Shown in pieces: positions 51,739 to 59,795 of a DNA stretch of 64,000 nucleotides. Origin of the DNA: CAYLLN01 sp964384375 (GTDB taxonomy: Bacteria > Planctomycetota > Planctomycetia > Pirellulales > Pirellulaceae). The stretch lies in contig CAYLLN010000007.1 in the NCBI GenBank assembly GCA_964384375.1, forward strand, positions 1 through 64,000, written 5' to 3'. Both the position numbers and the translations under genes were made by a program. Below the pieces are notes generated by a model. The model saw nothing but the letters and a program-made list of their open reading frames with translations. It was not told where the DNA came from and made no database searches. Numbering within the stretch: position 1 is the first letter of the stretch; every line of letters starts with the position of its first letter.

Positions 51739-52833
51739 ATGGCCGACGACGTACTGAGCCAGGCTGAAGTCGAGAGCCTGATTAACTCGATGGAGTCGCA
51801 CAGCCCGTTGGCCAAGGCGGCGCCGGTGCCGACGGCTGCCCGCGGGGGCGCGAAGCAGCGAGAGAAGATCGTCACTTACGATTTCAAGCGGCCCGAGCGC
51901 GTCGGCAAGGAGCAGATGCGGGCCCTGCAGTCGCTGCACGAGGGATTCGGCCGCAATTTCGGCGCGGCCCTCTCGGCCCTGCTCCGCTCGATCGTCGAAG
52001 TGAAGCTGACGAGCGTCGATCAGCTCACCTACAGCGAATTCGTCTTCAGCCTGGAAAACCCGACCTGCTTCAGCCTGCTGCGAGCCGAACCGCTCGAAGG
52101 GAACCTGATCCTCGACATCAACCCTTCGATCCTCTATCCGATCATCGATCGTCTGCTCGGCGGCGGGAAAGACCTGGGACCGATCTCGCGGCGACCACTG
52201 ACGGAAATCGAGCTGCGTCTCGTCGGCCGTATCACGGGCCTGTTCCTGCAGGAGCTCAAGAAGGCGTGGGAAAACGTTCTCACGCTCAAGCTCTCTGTCG
52301 AGCGGGTCGAAAGCAATCCGCAGCTCGTGCAAATCGTGCCCCCGAACGAGGTCGTCATCCTCGTCAGCTTTGAATTGGGTCTGGGTGACGTGCGGGGGAT
52401 GATCAATCTCTGCATCCCGTTCAACAGCATCGAGCGAGTCAGCTCGAAGCTCGCGGCCAATACCTGGGCAAGTTACAACCGGACCGGATCGACGCCCGAG
52501 TCGCGAGCCCTCATCGGCGGCCGGCTCGACCGTTCGCAGGTCGATGTGGTCGTGACGCTTGCCGAATCGAAGCTGACGACCGGCGACCTGATCGGTCTCC
52601 GCGTCGGCGACATCATCACCACCGACAAGGACGTGCGGACGCCAATCGACGTGGCCGTGCAGGGGATCAACAAGTTTCTCGCCAGCCCCGGCGCACTGAA
52701 GGGAAGCAGAGCGATCCGCATCGAGGCAGCCCAAGCCAGCAAGGACCAGCCCGGTAAGGAGCAGCCCAGCAAGCCGCAGACTGGTTCGCCGACCAGTCCC
52801 GCCACGATTGCTGGAAAATCCGCAGCCAAATAG
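51739..52833 (+). CDS. fliM: Flagellar motor switch protein FliM
   Basis: A 364-residue C-ring protein that receives CheY-P and controls the direction of flagellar rotation. The N-terminal CheY-binding peptide is recognisable (LSQAEVESLINSMES). The middle domain includes EVKLTSVDQLTYSEFVFS, LILDINPSILYPIIDRLLGGG and ELRLVGRITGLFLQELKKAW. The C-terminal FliN-like part has VDVVVTLAESKLTTGDLIGL and VGDIITTDKDVRTPI. The tail is Lys/Gln/Pro-rich and probably disordered. No other flagellar gene is in the window; it follows proA by 24 bases. Confidence 0.95.
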   Translation: MADDVLSQAEVESLINSMESHSPLAKAAPVPTAARGGAKQREKIVTYDFKRPERVGKEQMRALQSLHEGFGRNFGAALSALLRSIVEVKLTSVDQLTYSEFVFSLENPTCFSLLRAEPLEGNLILDINPSILYPIIDRLLGGGKDLGPISRRPLTEIELRLVGRITGLFLQELKKAWENVLTLKLSVERVESNPQLVQIVPPNEVVILVSFELGLGDVRGMINLCIPFNSIERVSSKLAANTWASYNRTGSTPESRALIGGRLDRSQVDVVVTLAESKLTTGDLIGLRVGDIITTDKDVRTPIDVAVQGINKFLASPGALKGSRAIRIEAAQASKDQPGKEQPSKPQTGSPTSPATIAGKSAAK

Positions 52834-52954
52834 GCTGCTTCTGTGGTCCAGCTGCGATTGCCAAAAAAAAAGGCTGGAAAATTCGCCGCAGCAGCTAAGA
52901 TCTGCCGTGGGCCAGCGAACACCACGCGGCCACAGTCTTCTTGCGGGAGAAATA

Positions 52955-53488
52955 ATGATGAACATCACCGGGAAAACGCTCGTTTGGCTGACGTTGGCAT
53001 GCCTGCCGCTCGCGGCGACCGGCTGCGTCGGGGCAGTGAAGCAGGCGCGGCAGGCTGCTCAGCGGCAGCAGCTGATGAACGAGCTCAAGCAGCTCGGTCT
53101 GACGCTGCACAACTATCACGATGTGAATCAGAAGCTGCCCACTTCGTGGGCTGAGCTGCAAAGTTATGGTGTCCCCGCAGGACTCCAGCAAAAATTGGAA
53201 GCGGAAGGGTACACCCTGGTTTTGGGAATGAAATTCTCGGAAATGACCAACGGAACTTCCCGGTTCATGATCGCCTTTCGCCGCGACGCGGCTCAAAAGG
53301 GCGGAGTCGTGCTGTTGGCCGACGGCTCGGTGATGCAGATCACGCCGGACGAGTTCAACGAGTACTGGAACGCCCAGCAGCCGACGATGACCAACGCCAC
53401 GGTGATCGAGCCACCCGGCGGCGGCGCTGTGGCTCCTGCAGCGGGCGGCGGATCAGCGCCGCCTCCTCCGCCGTCCTCAGGAAGTTAG
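52955..53488 (+). CDS. Lipoprotein resembling a DUF1559 fragment
   Basis: A 177-residue lipoprotein. Lipobox in LPLAATGC (Cys24). The rest recalls the first and last parts of DUF1559 proteins: MNELKQLGLTLHNYHDVNQK and GGVVLLADGSVMQITPDEF, with a Pro/Gly-rich tail. A prepilin helix is absent. The ATG at 52955 (GGGAG a few bases upstream) is chosen; the upstream frame back to 52808 has no leader. Its stop codon shares bases with that of the convergent gene at 53485. Role unknown. Confidence 0.75.
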   Translation: MMNITGKTLVWLTLACLPLAATGCVGAVKQARQAAQRQQLMNELKQLGLTLHNYHDVNQKLPTSWAELQSYGVPAGLQQKLEAEGYTLVLGMKFSEMTNGTSRFMIAFRRDAAQKGGVVLLADGSVMQITPDEFNEYWNAQQPTMTNATVIEPPGGGAVAPAAGGGSAPPPPPSSGS

Positions 53489-56457
53489 TGCTGAAACACG
53501 AACTCCTTCGCGTTCAGCACGGCCCAGCAGATGTCCTCAAGTCCCGCGCGGCGATCGCCCACCTTGTCGATGTGGGCTAGTGCAATCTGCAGTTCGTCGT
53601 CGGTTGCCGGGCGTGAGAACGCGGCATAGTAGAAGTCGGCCAGGAATTCTCGATCAGCCGCTCGCTGCTCATCGTGCGTCTGGGCACTCAGCTCGACCTT
53701 TCGAGACGGATAAGCCGTTGCCAGGGCATACTTCGTCGCCAGATACGATCCGGCGGCAGCGAGTTGCTCTGCCGCAAGTTCGCGATCATAGACCAGGATC
53801 TCTGCCAAATCTCCGTGCCAATTTTGAGCACTCGGCGGAATATCCTCGCGACTCCCGATCGTAAAACCGGCAGCGCCAGCATCGGGACCAACTGCGCCGG
53901 GTTGGCTTACCGGCTGTTCGCGGCCATTCACGGCAACGAGCAGCTTCTGCCCCGCGCCGCGCGAAGTGAAGGCGGCAACGAACGGCTCGTGAAGTGTCGC
54001 AAACCGCTCGATTGGGACAGTTGAGTTCCCCGCGCCGTTCACGCCGTCGGAATAGACGTAGTACACGCCCCCGAGGTTGATGTGCTGCGCGGCGAAGACT
54101 GTTCCACCCTCCGCTGTGCTGCGACGGAAGCAAACGATCGCTCCGCCACGGCCTCTTTTAGCTACGCGACCAACGGCGAGAACCGTACGCGGCTGGCCGG
54201 ACTCGACCGGAATCAGGGCGGTGTTGCTCAGCATGTCGTCCAGGCCGTCGAAGCGAATCGCCGGCAGGTTACCGATCGCTCGGCTGACGAACGTCGGCCG
54301 CCGCGCCGCATCGTCCTGCACTGCATCGCGCTGATTGCCGCTTTGATCGGACCAGCGAGCCACCGCAGCTCCTTCAGCCGCCGCTTGGCCATTGCTGCCA
54401 GTCACGCCGCTGTCGGCCTGCAGCCAGAGCACTCTCCCTTCGCTCGGCGGCTCACCTGCGGCAGCCAGCCGCGGACCGAGCTGATCGAGATGCTTGGCGA
54501 GCCAGCCGCGACGATCGGCGAGCTTGGTTGTCAGCGCCACTCCATTGAGCAATAGCAGTGGCTGCGAAAGCTTCGGCTCGCTCGACCGCTCGCAGGCGCA
54601 AACCGTGTCGCGCCCCGGCTGGCCGAAGACCTTGAGCATGTGCCCGCCCATTTCCGGCGACGGCAGTTGACCGGCCCGCGTCCCGCTGGGAAGGCCGGGA
54701 TAGTCGTCGCTCGCGCCGGTCACTTGCGAGATTGCATCGACTAGTTGCTCGGCCGGCAGCACCCGTGCCGGATAAACGGCAAAATACTTCGCGTGCTTCT
54801 CGGTCTGGCCGGTGGCTCGCGACGAAAGCTGGTAGGTCCGACTGCGCAGGATCATCTGCACAAGGTGCTTCTGATCGAAGCCCGAGCGGGCAAACTCAGC
54901 CGCCAAAGCGTCGAGCAACTCGGCATTGGCCGGCGGATTGGAATCGCGCAGGTCATCGACCGGTTCGACGATCCCGCGGCCAAACAGCCAGCCCCAAATG
55001 CGGTTCGCCCCCACTTTGGCAAACAGCCGGTTGTCGGGCGACGCAAGCCAGCTAGCCAGTTGTTTGCGGCGATCAGTTTGTTCCTGCCCAGCAAACTCCG
55101 CCTTCTCCGGCACTCCCGGCGGCACGACCTTCCCCGTTCGCGGCTGAATCGTTTCGCCACTGGCCGCAGCGAAGATCAGCGTCTCGCCATCCACGGACGT
55201 CGTCTTCCGCTGTATGCGGGCAAAGAACGCTCCCAGGCCGTGATACTGGTCCTGCGACCAGCGATCGAACGGATGGTTGTGGCATTTGGCACATTGGATA
55301 CGCGCCGCCAGAAAGAGCTGCGCGGTGGCCTCGGCACATTCGTTCGTGTCGACTGCCGCCCGATAAAAGCCGGCCGGCGGATTCGCCAGCGTGCTCCCCT
55401 CGGCCGTCAGCAGCGTCCGCACGAACTCGTCGTACGGCATGTTCCGCTCCATCGCCGCGACGAGCCAGCGATGCAGCTTATATGCACCCGCCGTTCCCAT
55501 CCGCCCGCTCTTCACCCGCAGCACGTCGGCCCAGCGCTGAGCGAGTTGTTCGGCGAATTCCGGCCGCGCGAGCAACCGGTCGATCAGTTCGTTCCGCTTG
55601 TCGCTTGCGGCATTGGTAGCAAACGCCTCGACCTCGGCCCGCGTCGGCAAGAGGCCGATCGTATCAAGATAAACGCGGCGGATGAACTCGTAGTCGCTCG
55701 ACAGTTCGGCGGGCGCGAGTTGCAGCTTCTTCAGTTTGGCAAACGTGTGCTCGTCGATAAAGTTCTGATGGGGCGGCTCGGTCCACGAGAATCCCGGCAC
55801 GTCTTCGTGGAAGAGGAAGGAAACCGTGTCGATGTGGTCGAGATACCGGACGAGAATCGTCGCCTCGCCGCGACCGATCCCTGAAACCAGGCCATCCGTG
55901 CTAACGCTGGCAACCGATTCGTCCGAACTGCTGAACACAGCCAGGTGCGTCAAATCGCGCGCGCTGCCATCGCTGAAGTGGCCGACAACGCGCAATCGCT
56001 GCGACCACGCGGGATGGCGCAGCGCGGTCTGTTTCGGTTGCACTTCGATCTTCAGGCTGGCGACCGTCCCGGCCGAATCAGGCCGCGCGCCTTGCGCAAT
56101 CCAATCTCGCAGGATCGCAAAAGCCGGGTCGGTCTTCCGCAGCTTCTGCCCGCCGCCGTGCGACACGGCCATCAGCGGCTTCAGCAGCACCAAGCTCGAA
56201 TCAGGATCGTGCGGGTTGACGCGGCGACCAAAGTCTTCCCGGATCAGCGTTTGTTCGTCGAGCAACGGATCGAATCCGCGGAGCGAGAGCCGAAAACCTC
56301 CCTTGCCGGTCGGAGAACCGTGACAAGCGCCGGCGCTGCAGCCCTGGCGCGAAAGCGCGGCGAGCACGCCTTCGTGGAAAGGGATGCGATCATCAGCGGC
56401 GCAGGGGCAAACGGCGCTCAGAAGTAAGACGATCGAAATGGTCCGCCAACATTGCAT
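53485..56457 (-). CDS. Secreted DUF1549/DUF1553 protein with heme-like motif, Big-2 domain and inserted LamG-like domain
   Basis: A 990-residue exported protein of the Planctomycetes-specific PSCyt1/PSD1 group. It starts with a signal peptide (about 1-21). Then come CSAGACHG (about 38-45; a CxxxxCH heme-like motif), an Ig-like Big-2 domain (about 130-215), DUF1549 (about 225-420, with CAKCHNHP) and DUF1553. The DUF1553 end segment, EFLADFYYAAFSRPATDDEL, is separated from its first part by an inserted LamG-like concanavalin domain (about 660-900: GRVLWLQADSGVTGSNGQ, PAIRFDGLDDMLSN, GDLAEILVYDREL). Such proteins are thought to act on or bind complex carbohydrates. The partner DUF1501 gene lies just upstream on this strand. 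Confidence 0.9.
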   Translation of the reverse strand: MQCWRTISIVLLLSAVCPCAADDRIPFHEGVLAALSRQGCSAGACHGSPTGKGGFRLSLRGFDPLLDEQTLIREDFGRRVNPHDPDSSLVLLKPLMAVSHGGGQKLRKTDPAFAILRDWIAQGARPDSAGTVASLKIEVQPKQTALRHPAWSQRLRVVGHFSDGSARDLTHLAVFSSSDESVASVSTDGLVSGIGRGEATILVRYLDHIDTVSFLFHEDVPGFSWTEPPHQNFIDEHTFAKLKKLQLAPAELSSDYEFIRRVYLDTIGLLPTRAEVEAFATNAASDKRNELIDRLLARPEFAEQLAQRWADVLRVKSGRMGTAGAYKLHRWLVAAMERNMPYDEFVRTLLTAEGSTLANPPAGFYRAAVDTNECAEATAQLFLAARIQCAKCHNHPFDRWSQDQYHGLGAFFARIQRKTTSVDGETLIFAAASGETIQPRTGKVVPPGVPEKAEFAGQEQTDRRKQLASWLASPDNRLFAKVGANRIWGWLFGRGIVEPVDDLRDSNPPANAELLDALAAEFARSGFDQKHLVQMILRSRTYQLSSRATGQTEKHAKYFAVYPARVLPAEQLVDAISQVTGASDDYPGLPSGTRAGQLPSPEMGGHMLKVFGQPGRDTVCACERSSEPKLSQPLLLLNGVALTTKLADRRGWLAKHLDQLGPRLAAAGEPPSEGRVLWLQADSGVTGSNGQAAAEGAAVARWSDQSGNQRDAVQDDAARRPTFVSRAIGNLPAIRFDGLDDMLSNTALIPVESGQPRTVLAVGRVAKRGRGGAIVCFRRSTAEGGTVFAAQHINLGGVYYVYSDGVNGAGNSTVPIERFATLHEPFVAAFTSRGAGQKLLVAVNGREQPVSQPGAVGPDAGAAGFTIGSREDIPPSAQNWHGDLAEILVYDRELAAEQLAAAGSYLATKYALATAYPSRKVELSAQTHDEQRAADREFLADFYYAAFSRPATDDELQIALAHIDKVGDRRAGLEDICWAVLNAKEFVFQH

Positions 56458-56463
56458 TTGCCA

Positions 56464-56524
56464 CCACTGAGCAGTGGGGCAGGCTTCCAGCCTGCCATTT
56501 CATTCGGCAGGCAAGATGCCTGCC
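56464..56524. repeat. Triple-hairpin intergenic repeat
   Basis: Three perfect stems follow one another: CCACTG-ag-CAGTGG (56464-56477), GGCAGGCT-tcc-AGCCTGCC (56478-56496) and GGCAGGCA-aga-TGCCTGCC (56506-56524). The repeat fills almost all of the 73 bases between the DUF1501 stop and the DUF1553 start. It matches my memory of a widespread planctomycete repeat that pairs a GGCAGGC and GCCTGCC motif; no search was done. Translation start signals for the DUF1553 gene would lie within or beside it. Confidence 0.7.
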
Positions 56525-56530
56525 CTACGG

Positions 56531-58642
56531 TCACACCTTTACATCTTCATTCCGCGGCTTGCCGGCAAACGTCAACTCCACCTGCTTCACGCGGACAAAT
56601 GTCGATAACGCCTTCGCCGGCAGTTCCAGCGGCAAGTCGCTCGTCTTCTCGATCACGATTGCCAATCCAAGCCCGCGGCCAAACGAGAAGTTGTTCCCGG
56701 GCATCGGGTGAACGAATTCCTTGGTTAATTCGACCCGCTCGTACACAGGTGTCGCCGCATCCTGCCACTTGGGCACAAAGACGGTCGCCGCGTGTTCCTG
56801 CCGGGCGGTCACCTTCTTCGCCGGGTCGGTGTATTGGAAGTAAATGAGTTTGCAAGTGAAGTGCTTGAGGAACACCGCCTCAAACCAGTCGCGGTCGGTC
56901 GCTTGCCCGCACAGCTGGACCTTGACCGTGAACGTACCGGAGAACGGGCTGCGCACTTCCTGGGCGAGAATCGCCGATTCCCCTTTGGCGATTTTCACGC
57001 CTGCAGCACCATTGGCGATCACCCCCAGCAGCACTTCTCCGGGCCGCTTCTGCACTACCAATCCTTCGGCAGCCAGAGGGCCTGCCTTCCAGCCGCGCGG
57101 TCGCGCTGCCGCATCGGCCGCTCCCAGCGGCGTCGCACTCGTGAAGCCCGGATCGAGCAATAGTTCCTTCTCATCGAACGGCGGCACACGGTCCGGATCG
57201 CCCGTACATTCGCACCGCTCGCGCGTCGCTGGCTCCACGCCAAGCAGCTTGTACAGCGGCTGGCCGAGCGTCAGGCGATGTTCGCGTCCTTCACGGTCGG
57301 CAAACGTGCTGGCCGGACTGATGCCGAGCAAATGAAAGATCGTCGCGGTGAAATCCGGCGGCTCGACCTTGTCGGTCGCCGGATACGCGCCGTCCTTGTC
57401 GCTGGATCCAAACACCTGTCCGCCGGCGATGCCCGCACCAGCAAGCGACGCGCAGAAGACGGGTCCCCAATGGTCACGGCCGCCGTTGCCATTGATCTTG
57501 GGCGTGCGCCCGAATTCGCCGACGGCGACGACGAGCGTGTCGTCCAAAAGGCCCCGCTCGCTCAAATCCTCGATCAAGGCCGTGTATCCCTGATCGAACA
57601 TCGGGCAGAGCACATCCTCGACCCGCTCGGCATTCTGGGCATGCGTGTCCCACAGCGGGTTATCGACCGCGTTATCCCCCGGCTCGCGCGGCCATTGCAC
57701 GTGGACCAGGCGTACGCCCGCCTCCACCAGCCGCCGGGCAAGCAGCACGCACTGCCCCCACCGATTGCGGCCGTAGCGATCGCGAACCTTGTCGGACTCC
57801 TTGTCGATTGCGAACGCTTCGCGCGCCGCGCCGCTCGTCATCAACTCAAACGCCTGCTGCTGGTAGCGATCGAACAGCCGTACGGCTGGGCCACGTTCCG
57901 CGGCAGCGAAGTGCTGCTCAACCTGCTTCAGCAATTCTTGACGCTGATTGATCCGCAGCGGCGGCAGTTCGCTCAGCCGCAAGCCTTCCACCTGATAGCT
58001 GGCCGCCGACGGATCGCCGAGGAACCGATCGACATCCCACTCCTGCCCGAGAATGCCGCCGGTTTGTCCCGCGGGCGTGACGTTTTCGTTCAGGCGGGCG
58101 ATGTCCGGCAGCCAAACCGTCGAAAGCGGCGGCAGCGTCTCGCTTGGCTTCAGCTTCTTTACGAGCGAGCCAAAATAGGGCCAGTCCGTCGGCTGGATCG
58201 TGCGCGAATTTGGCCCCTGATACTTGTATCCGGTCCAGAGCCAATAGCCGCTGGAATCGTGAGTGTTGTCGTTGGTCGAAAGCGAGCGGATGACGGCCAG
58301 CTTGTCGGCCAGCGCCGCCGTGCGCGGCAACAGCTCGCAAAACTGAATCCCTGGCACGTCGGTCGAGATTGGCTTGAAGGGACCGCGGACTTCGAGCGGA
58401 GCGTCGGGCTTCGGGTCGAACGTCTCGTGCTGTGGAGGCCCGCCCGCGAGCCAAAGATAGATGACGCTCTTCGCCTTGCCAAACGTCTTGTCGGTGGGCA
58501 AAACGCCCAGCGGGGCCGTCTCGCGCGCCGCCAAAAGCCGCGGCAGCGAGAGGCCCAGCATCGACAAGCCACCGACGCGAAGCACCTCGCGGCGCGAGAT
58601 GCCGTCGCAGAGCTTGCCGGGCGCACCGTGCAGCGAAAACAT
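56531..58642 (-). CDS. Exported DUF1501 (sulfatase-like fold) protein with C-terminal extension
   Basis: A 703-residue protein, the usual partner of DUF1549/DUF1553 proteins. The twin-arginine leader is GISRREVLRVGGLSMLGLSL. The DUF1501 part (about 40-470) has VIYLWLAGGPPQHETFDPKP, TNDNTHDSSGYWLWTGYK, LVVAVGEFGRTPKINGNGG and RDHWGPVFCASLAGAGI. These are features of the alkaline-phosphatase-like fold. DUF1501 proteins are often about 430-490 residues; here about 230 extra residues follow, including FTVKVQLCGQATDRDWFEA, and they look like a beta-rich accessory domain. It is transcribed ahead of the DUF1553 gene with a hairpin repeat in between. Confidence 0.87.
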   Translation of the reverse strand: MFSLHGAPGKLCDGISRREVLRVGGLSMLGLSLPRLLAARETAPLGVLPTDKTFGKAKSVIYLWLAGGPPQHETFDPKPDAPLEVRGPFKPISTDVPGIQFCELLPRTAALADKLAVIRSLSTNDNTHDSSGYWLWTGYKYQGPNSRTIQPTDWPYFGSLVKKLKPSETLPPLSTVWLPDIARLNENVTPAGQTGGILGQEWDVDRFLGDPSAASYQVEGLRLSELPPLRINQRQELLKQVEQHFAAAERGPAVRLFDRYQQQAFELMTSGAAREAFAIDKESDKVRDRYGRNRWGQCVLLARRLVEAGVRLVHVQWPREPGDNAVDNPLWDTHAQNAERVEDVLCPMFDQGYTALIEDLSERGLLDDTLVVAVGEFGRTPKINGNGGRDHWGPVFCASLAGAGIAGGQVFGSSDKDGAYPATDKVEPPDFTATIFHLLGISPASTFADREGREHRLTLGQPLYKLLGVEPATRERCECTGDPDRVPPFDEKELLLDPGFTSATPLGAADAAARPRGWKAGPLAAEGLVVQKRPGEVLLGVIANGAAGVKIAKGESAILAQEVRSPFSGTFTVKVQLCGQATDRDWFEAVFLKHFTCKLIYFQYTDPAKKVTARQEHAATVFVPKWQDAATPVYERVELTKEFVHPMPGNNFSFGRGLGLAIVIEKTSDLPLELPAKALSTFVRVKQVELTFAGKPRNEDVKV

Positions 58643-58671
58643 CCGGGCCTCCGAAGTAGTAGGCACACTCC

Positions 58672-58688
58672 GTGTGCCGTCAGGATTC
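58672..58688. repeat. Intergenic hairpin GGCACAC-tcc-GTGTGCC
   Basis: Perfect 7-bp stem with a 3-base loop in the divergent region between the DUF1501 gene and pdxA, 30 bases upstream of the DUF1501 start. Its core is alike to the 6571-6591 hairpin (CACA..TGTG with a cggag or tcc loop). It probably belongs to a dispersed hairpin repeat; no search was made. Confidence 0.5.
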
Positions 58689-58772
58689 TAGCACGACTGC
58701 CGCTATCGAATCCACGCAAATTGATCGGTTCGTTACCTGCTGGCTGCGGGTTTAGGTCGATACAATCAGGGA

Positions 58773-59774
58773 ATGACCTCGCTTCCTCGACTTGCGATCA
58801 CGATGGGTGACCCGTCGGGCGTTGGCCCGGAACTCTGCCTGCGGCTGTTGGCGGACTCGTCGATCACGAGCACGTGTCATCCGGTGATCTTTGGCGATGC
58901 AGGCGTGCTGCGTCTCGTTGCCAGACGAACTGGGCAGCAACTGGCAGCAGCGATCGTTCCGGCAGCCGATTGGACGCAGCGGGCGGCAACGATCAATGGG
59001 CCGACCGTTCTCGACTTCTCGAAAATTGACGCCGAGCGAGTTGTACCCGGCAGAGTCGATGCGACCACGGGCGCGGCATCGTTTCTCTACATCAATCGCG
59101 CGATTGATGCGGCACTGGGAGGCCAAGTCGTCGGCGTCACGACGGCCCCGATCAGCAAGGAGGCTCTGCATGCTGCCGGGCACAACTTCCCTGGCCACAC
59201 GGAGATCTTCGCCAGCCGCACCAGTGCCGCCCGTTCGTGCATGATGCAGTTCTCCGACGAGATCACGTGCAGCTTTGTCACCACGCACATCGGTTATCGC
59301 GACGTGCCAGCGCATTTGACGACCGAGCGCATCCTGGAAGTGATCGAACTGACCGCAGAAGCTTTACAGCGTCTCAGAAAACATCCACCGCGGCTGGTCG
59401 TCTGCGGGCTCAATCCGCACGCGGGTGAGAATGGCCTCTTCGGCGACCTCGAGGAGGAGCGAATCATTGTGCCGGCAATCGAAGCGGCTCGTCGCGCGGG
59501 CCTGCAAGTCGAAGGGCCGCTGCCAGCCGATACGGCGTTTGTACCCGCCAAGCGACTGACGACCGATGCCTTCATCTGCATGTACCACGACCAGGGGCAC
59601 ATTCCGGTGAAGGCCCTGGCGTTTGATTCGGCCGTCAATACGACTCTCGGTCTGCCGATCGTGCGGACCAGCGTCGATCATGGGACGGCAGCTGACATCG
59701 CCTGGCAGGGGCTCGCCAATCCGGGCAGCCTGTTTGCTGCGGTGCGATTGGCTTTACGTTTGGCGAATGCTTAG
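58773..59774 (+). CDS. pdxA: 4-hydroxythreonine-4-phosphate dehydrogenase
   Basis: A 333-residue enzyme of pyridoxal 5'-phosphate synthesis (the DXP-dependent pathway): NAD-dependent oxidation and decarboxylation of 4-phosphohydroxy-L-threonine. Landmarks: AITMGDPSGVGPEL at the start, APISKEALHAAGHNFPGHTE with a metal-binding His, VVCGLNPHAGENGLFGDLEE, and MYHDQGHIPVKALAFDSAVN, TSVDHGTAADIA at the end. All expected His/Asp ligands are visible. It stands alone, convergent with the PQQ-propeller gene. Confidence 0.96.
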   Translation: MTSLPRLAITMGDPSGVGPELCLRLLADSSITSTCHPVIFGDAGVLRLVARRTGQQLAAAIVPAADWTQRAATINGPTVLDFSKIDAERVVPGRVDATTGAASFLYINRAIDAALGGQVVGVTTAPISKEALHAAGHNFPGHTEIFASRTSAARSCMMQFSDEITCSFVTTHIGYRDVPAHLTTERILEVIELTAEALQRLRKHPPRLVVCGLNPHAGENGLFGDLEEERIIVPAIEAARRAGLQVEGPLPADTAFVPAKRLTTDAFICMYHDQGHIPVKALAFDSAVNTTLGLPIVRTSVDHGTAADIAWQGLANPGSLFAAVRLALRLANA

Positions 59775-59795
59775 CCGCCGCGTCCACGCGACGAC

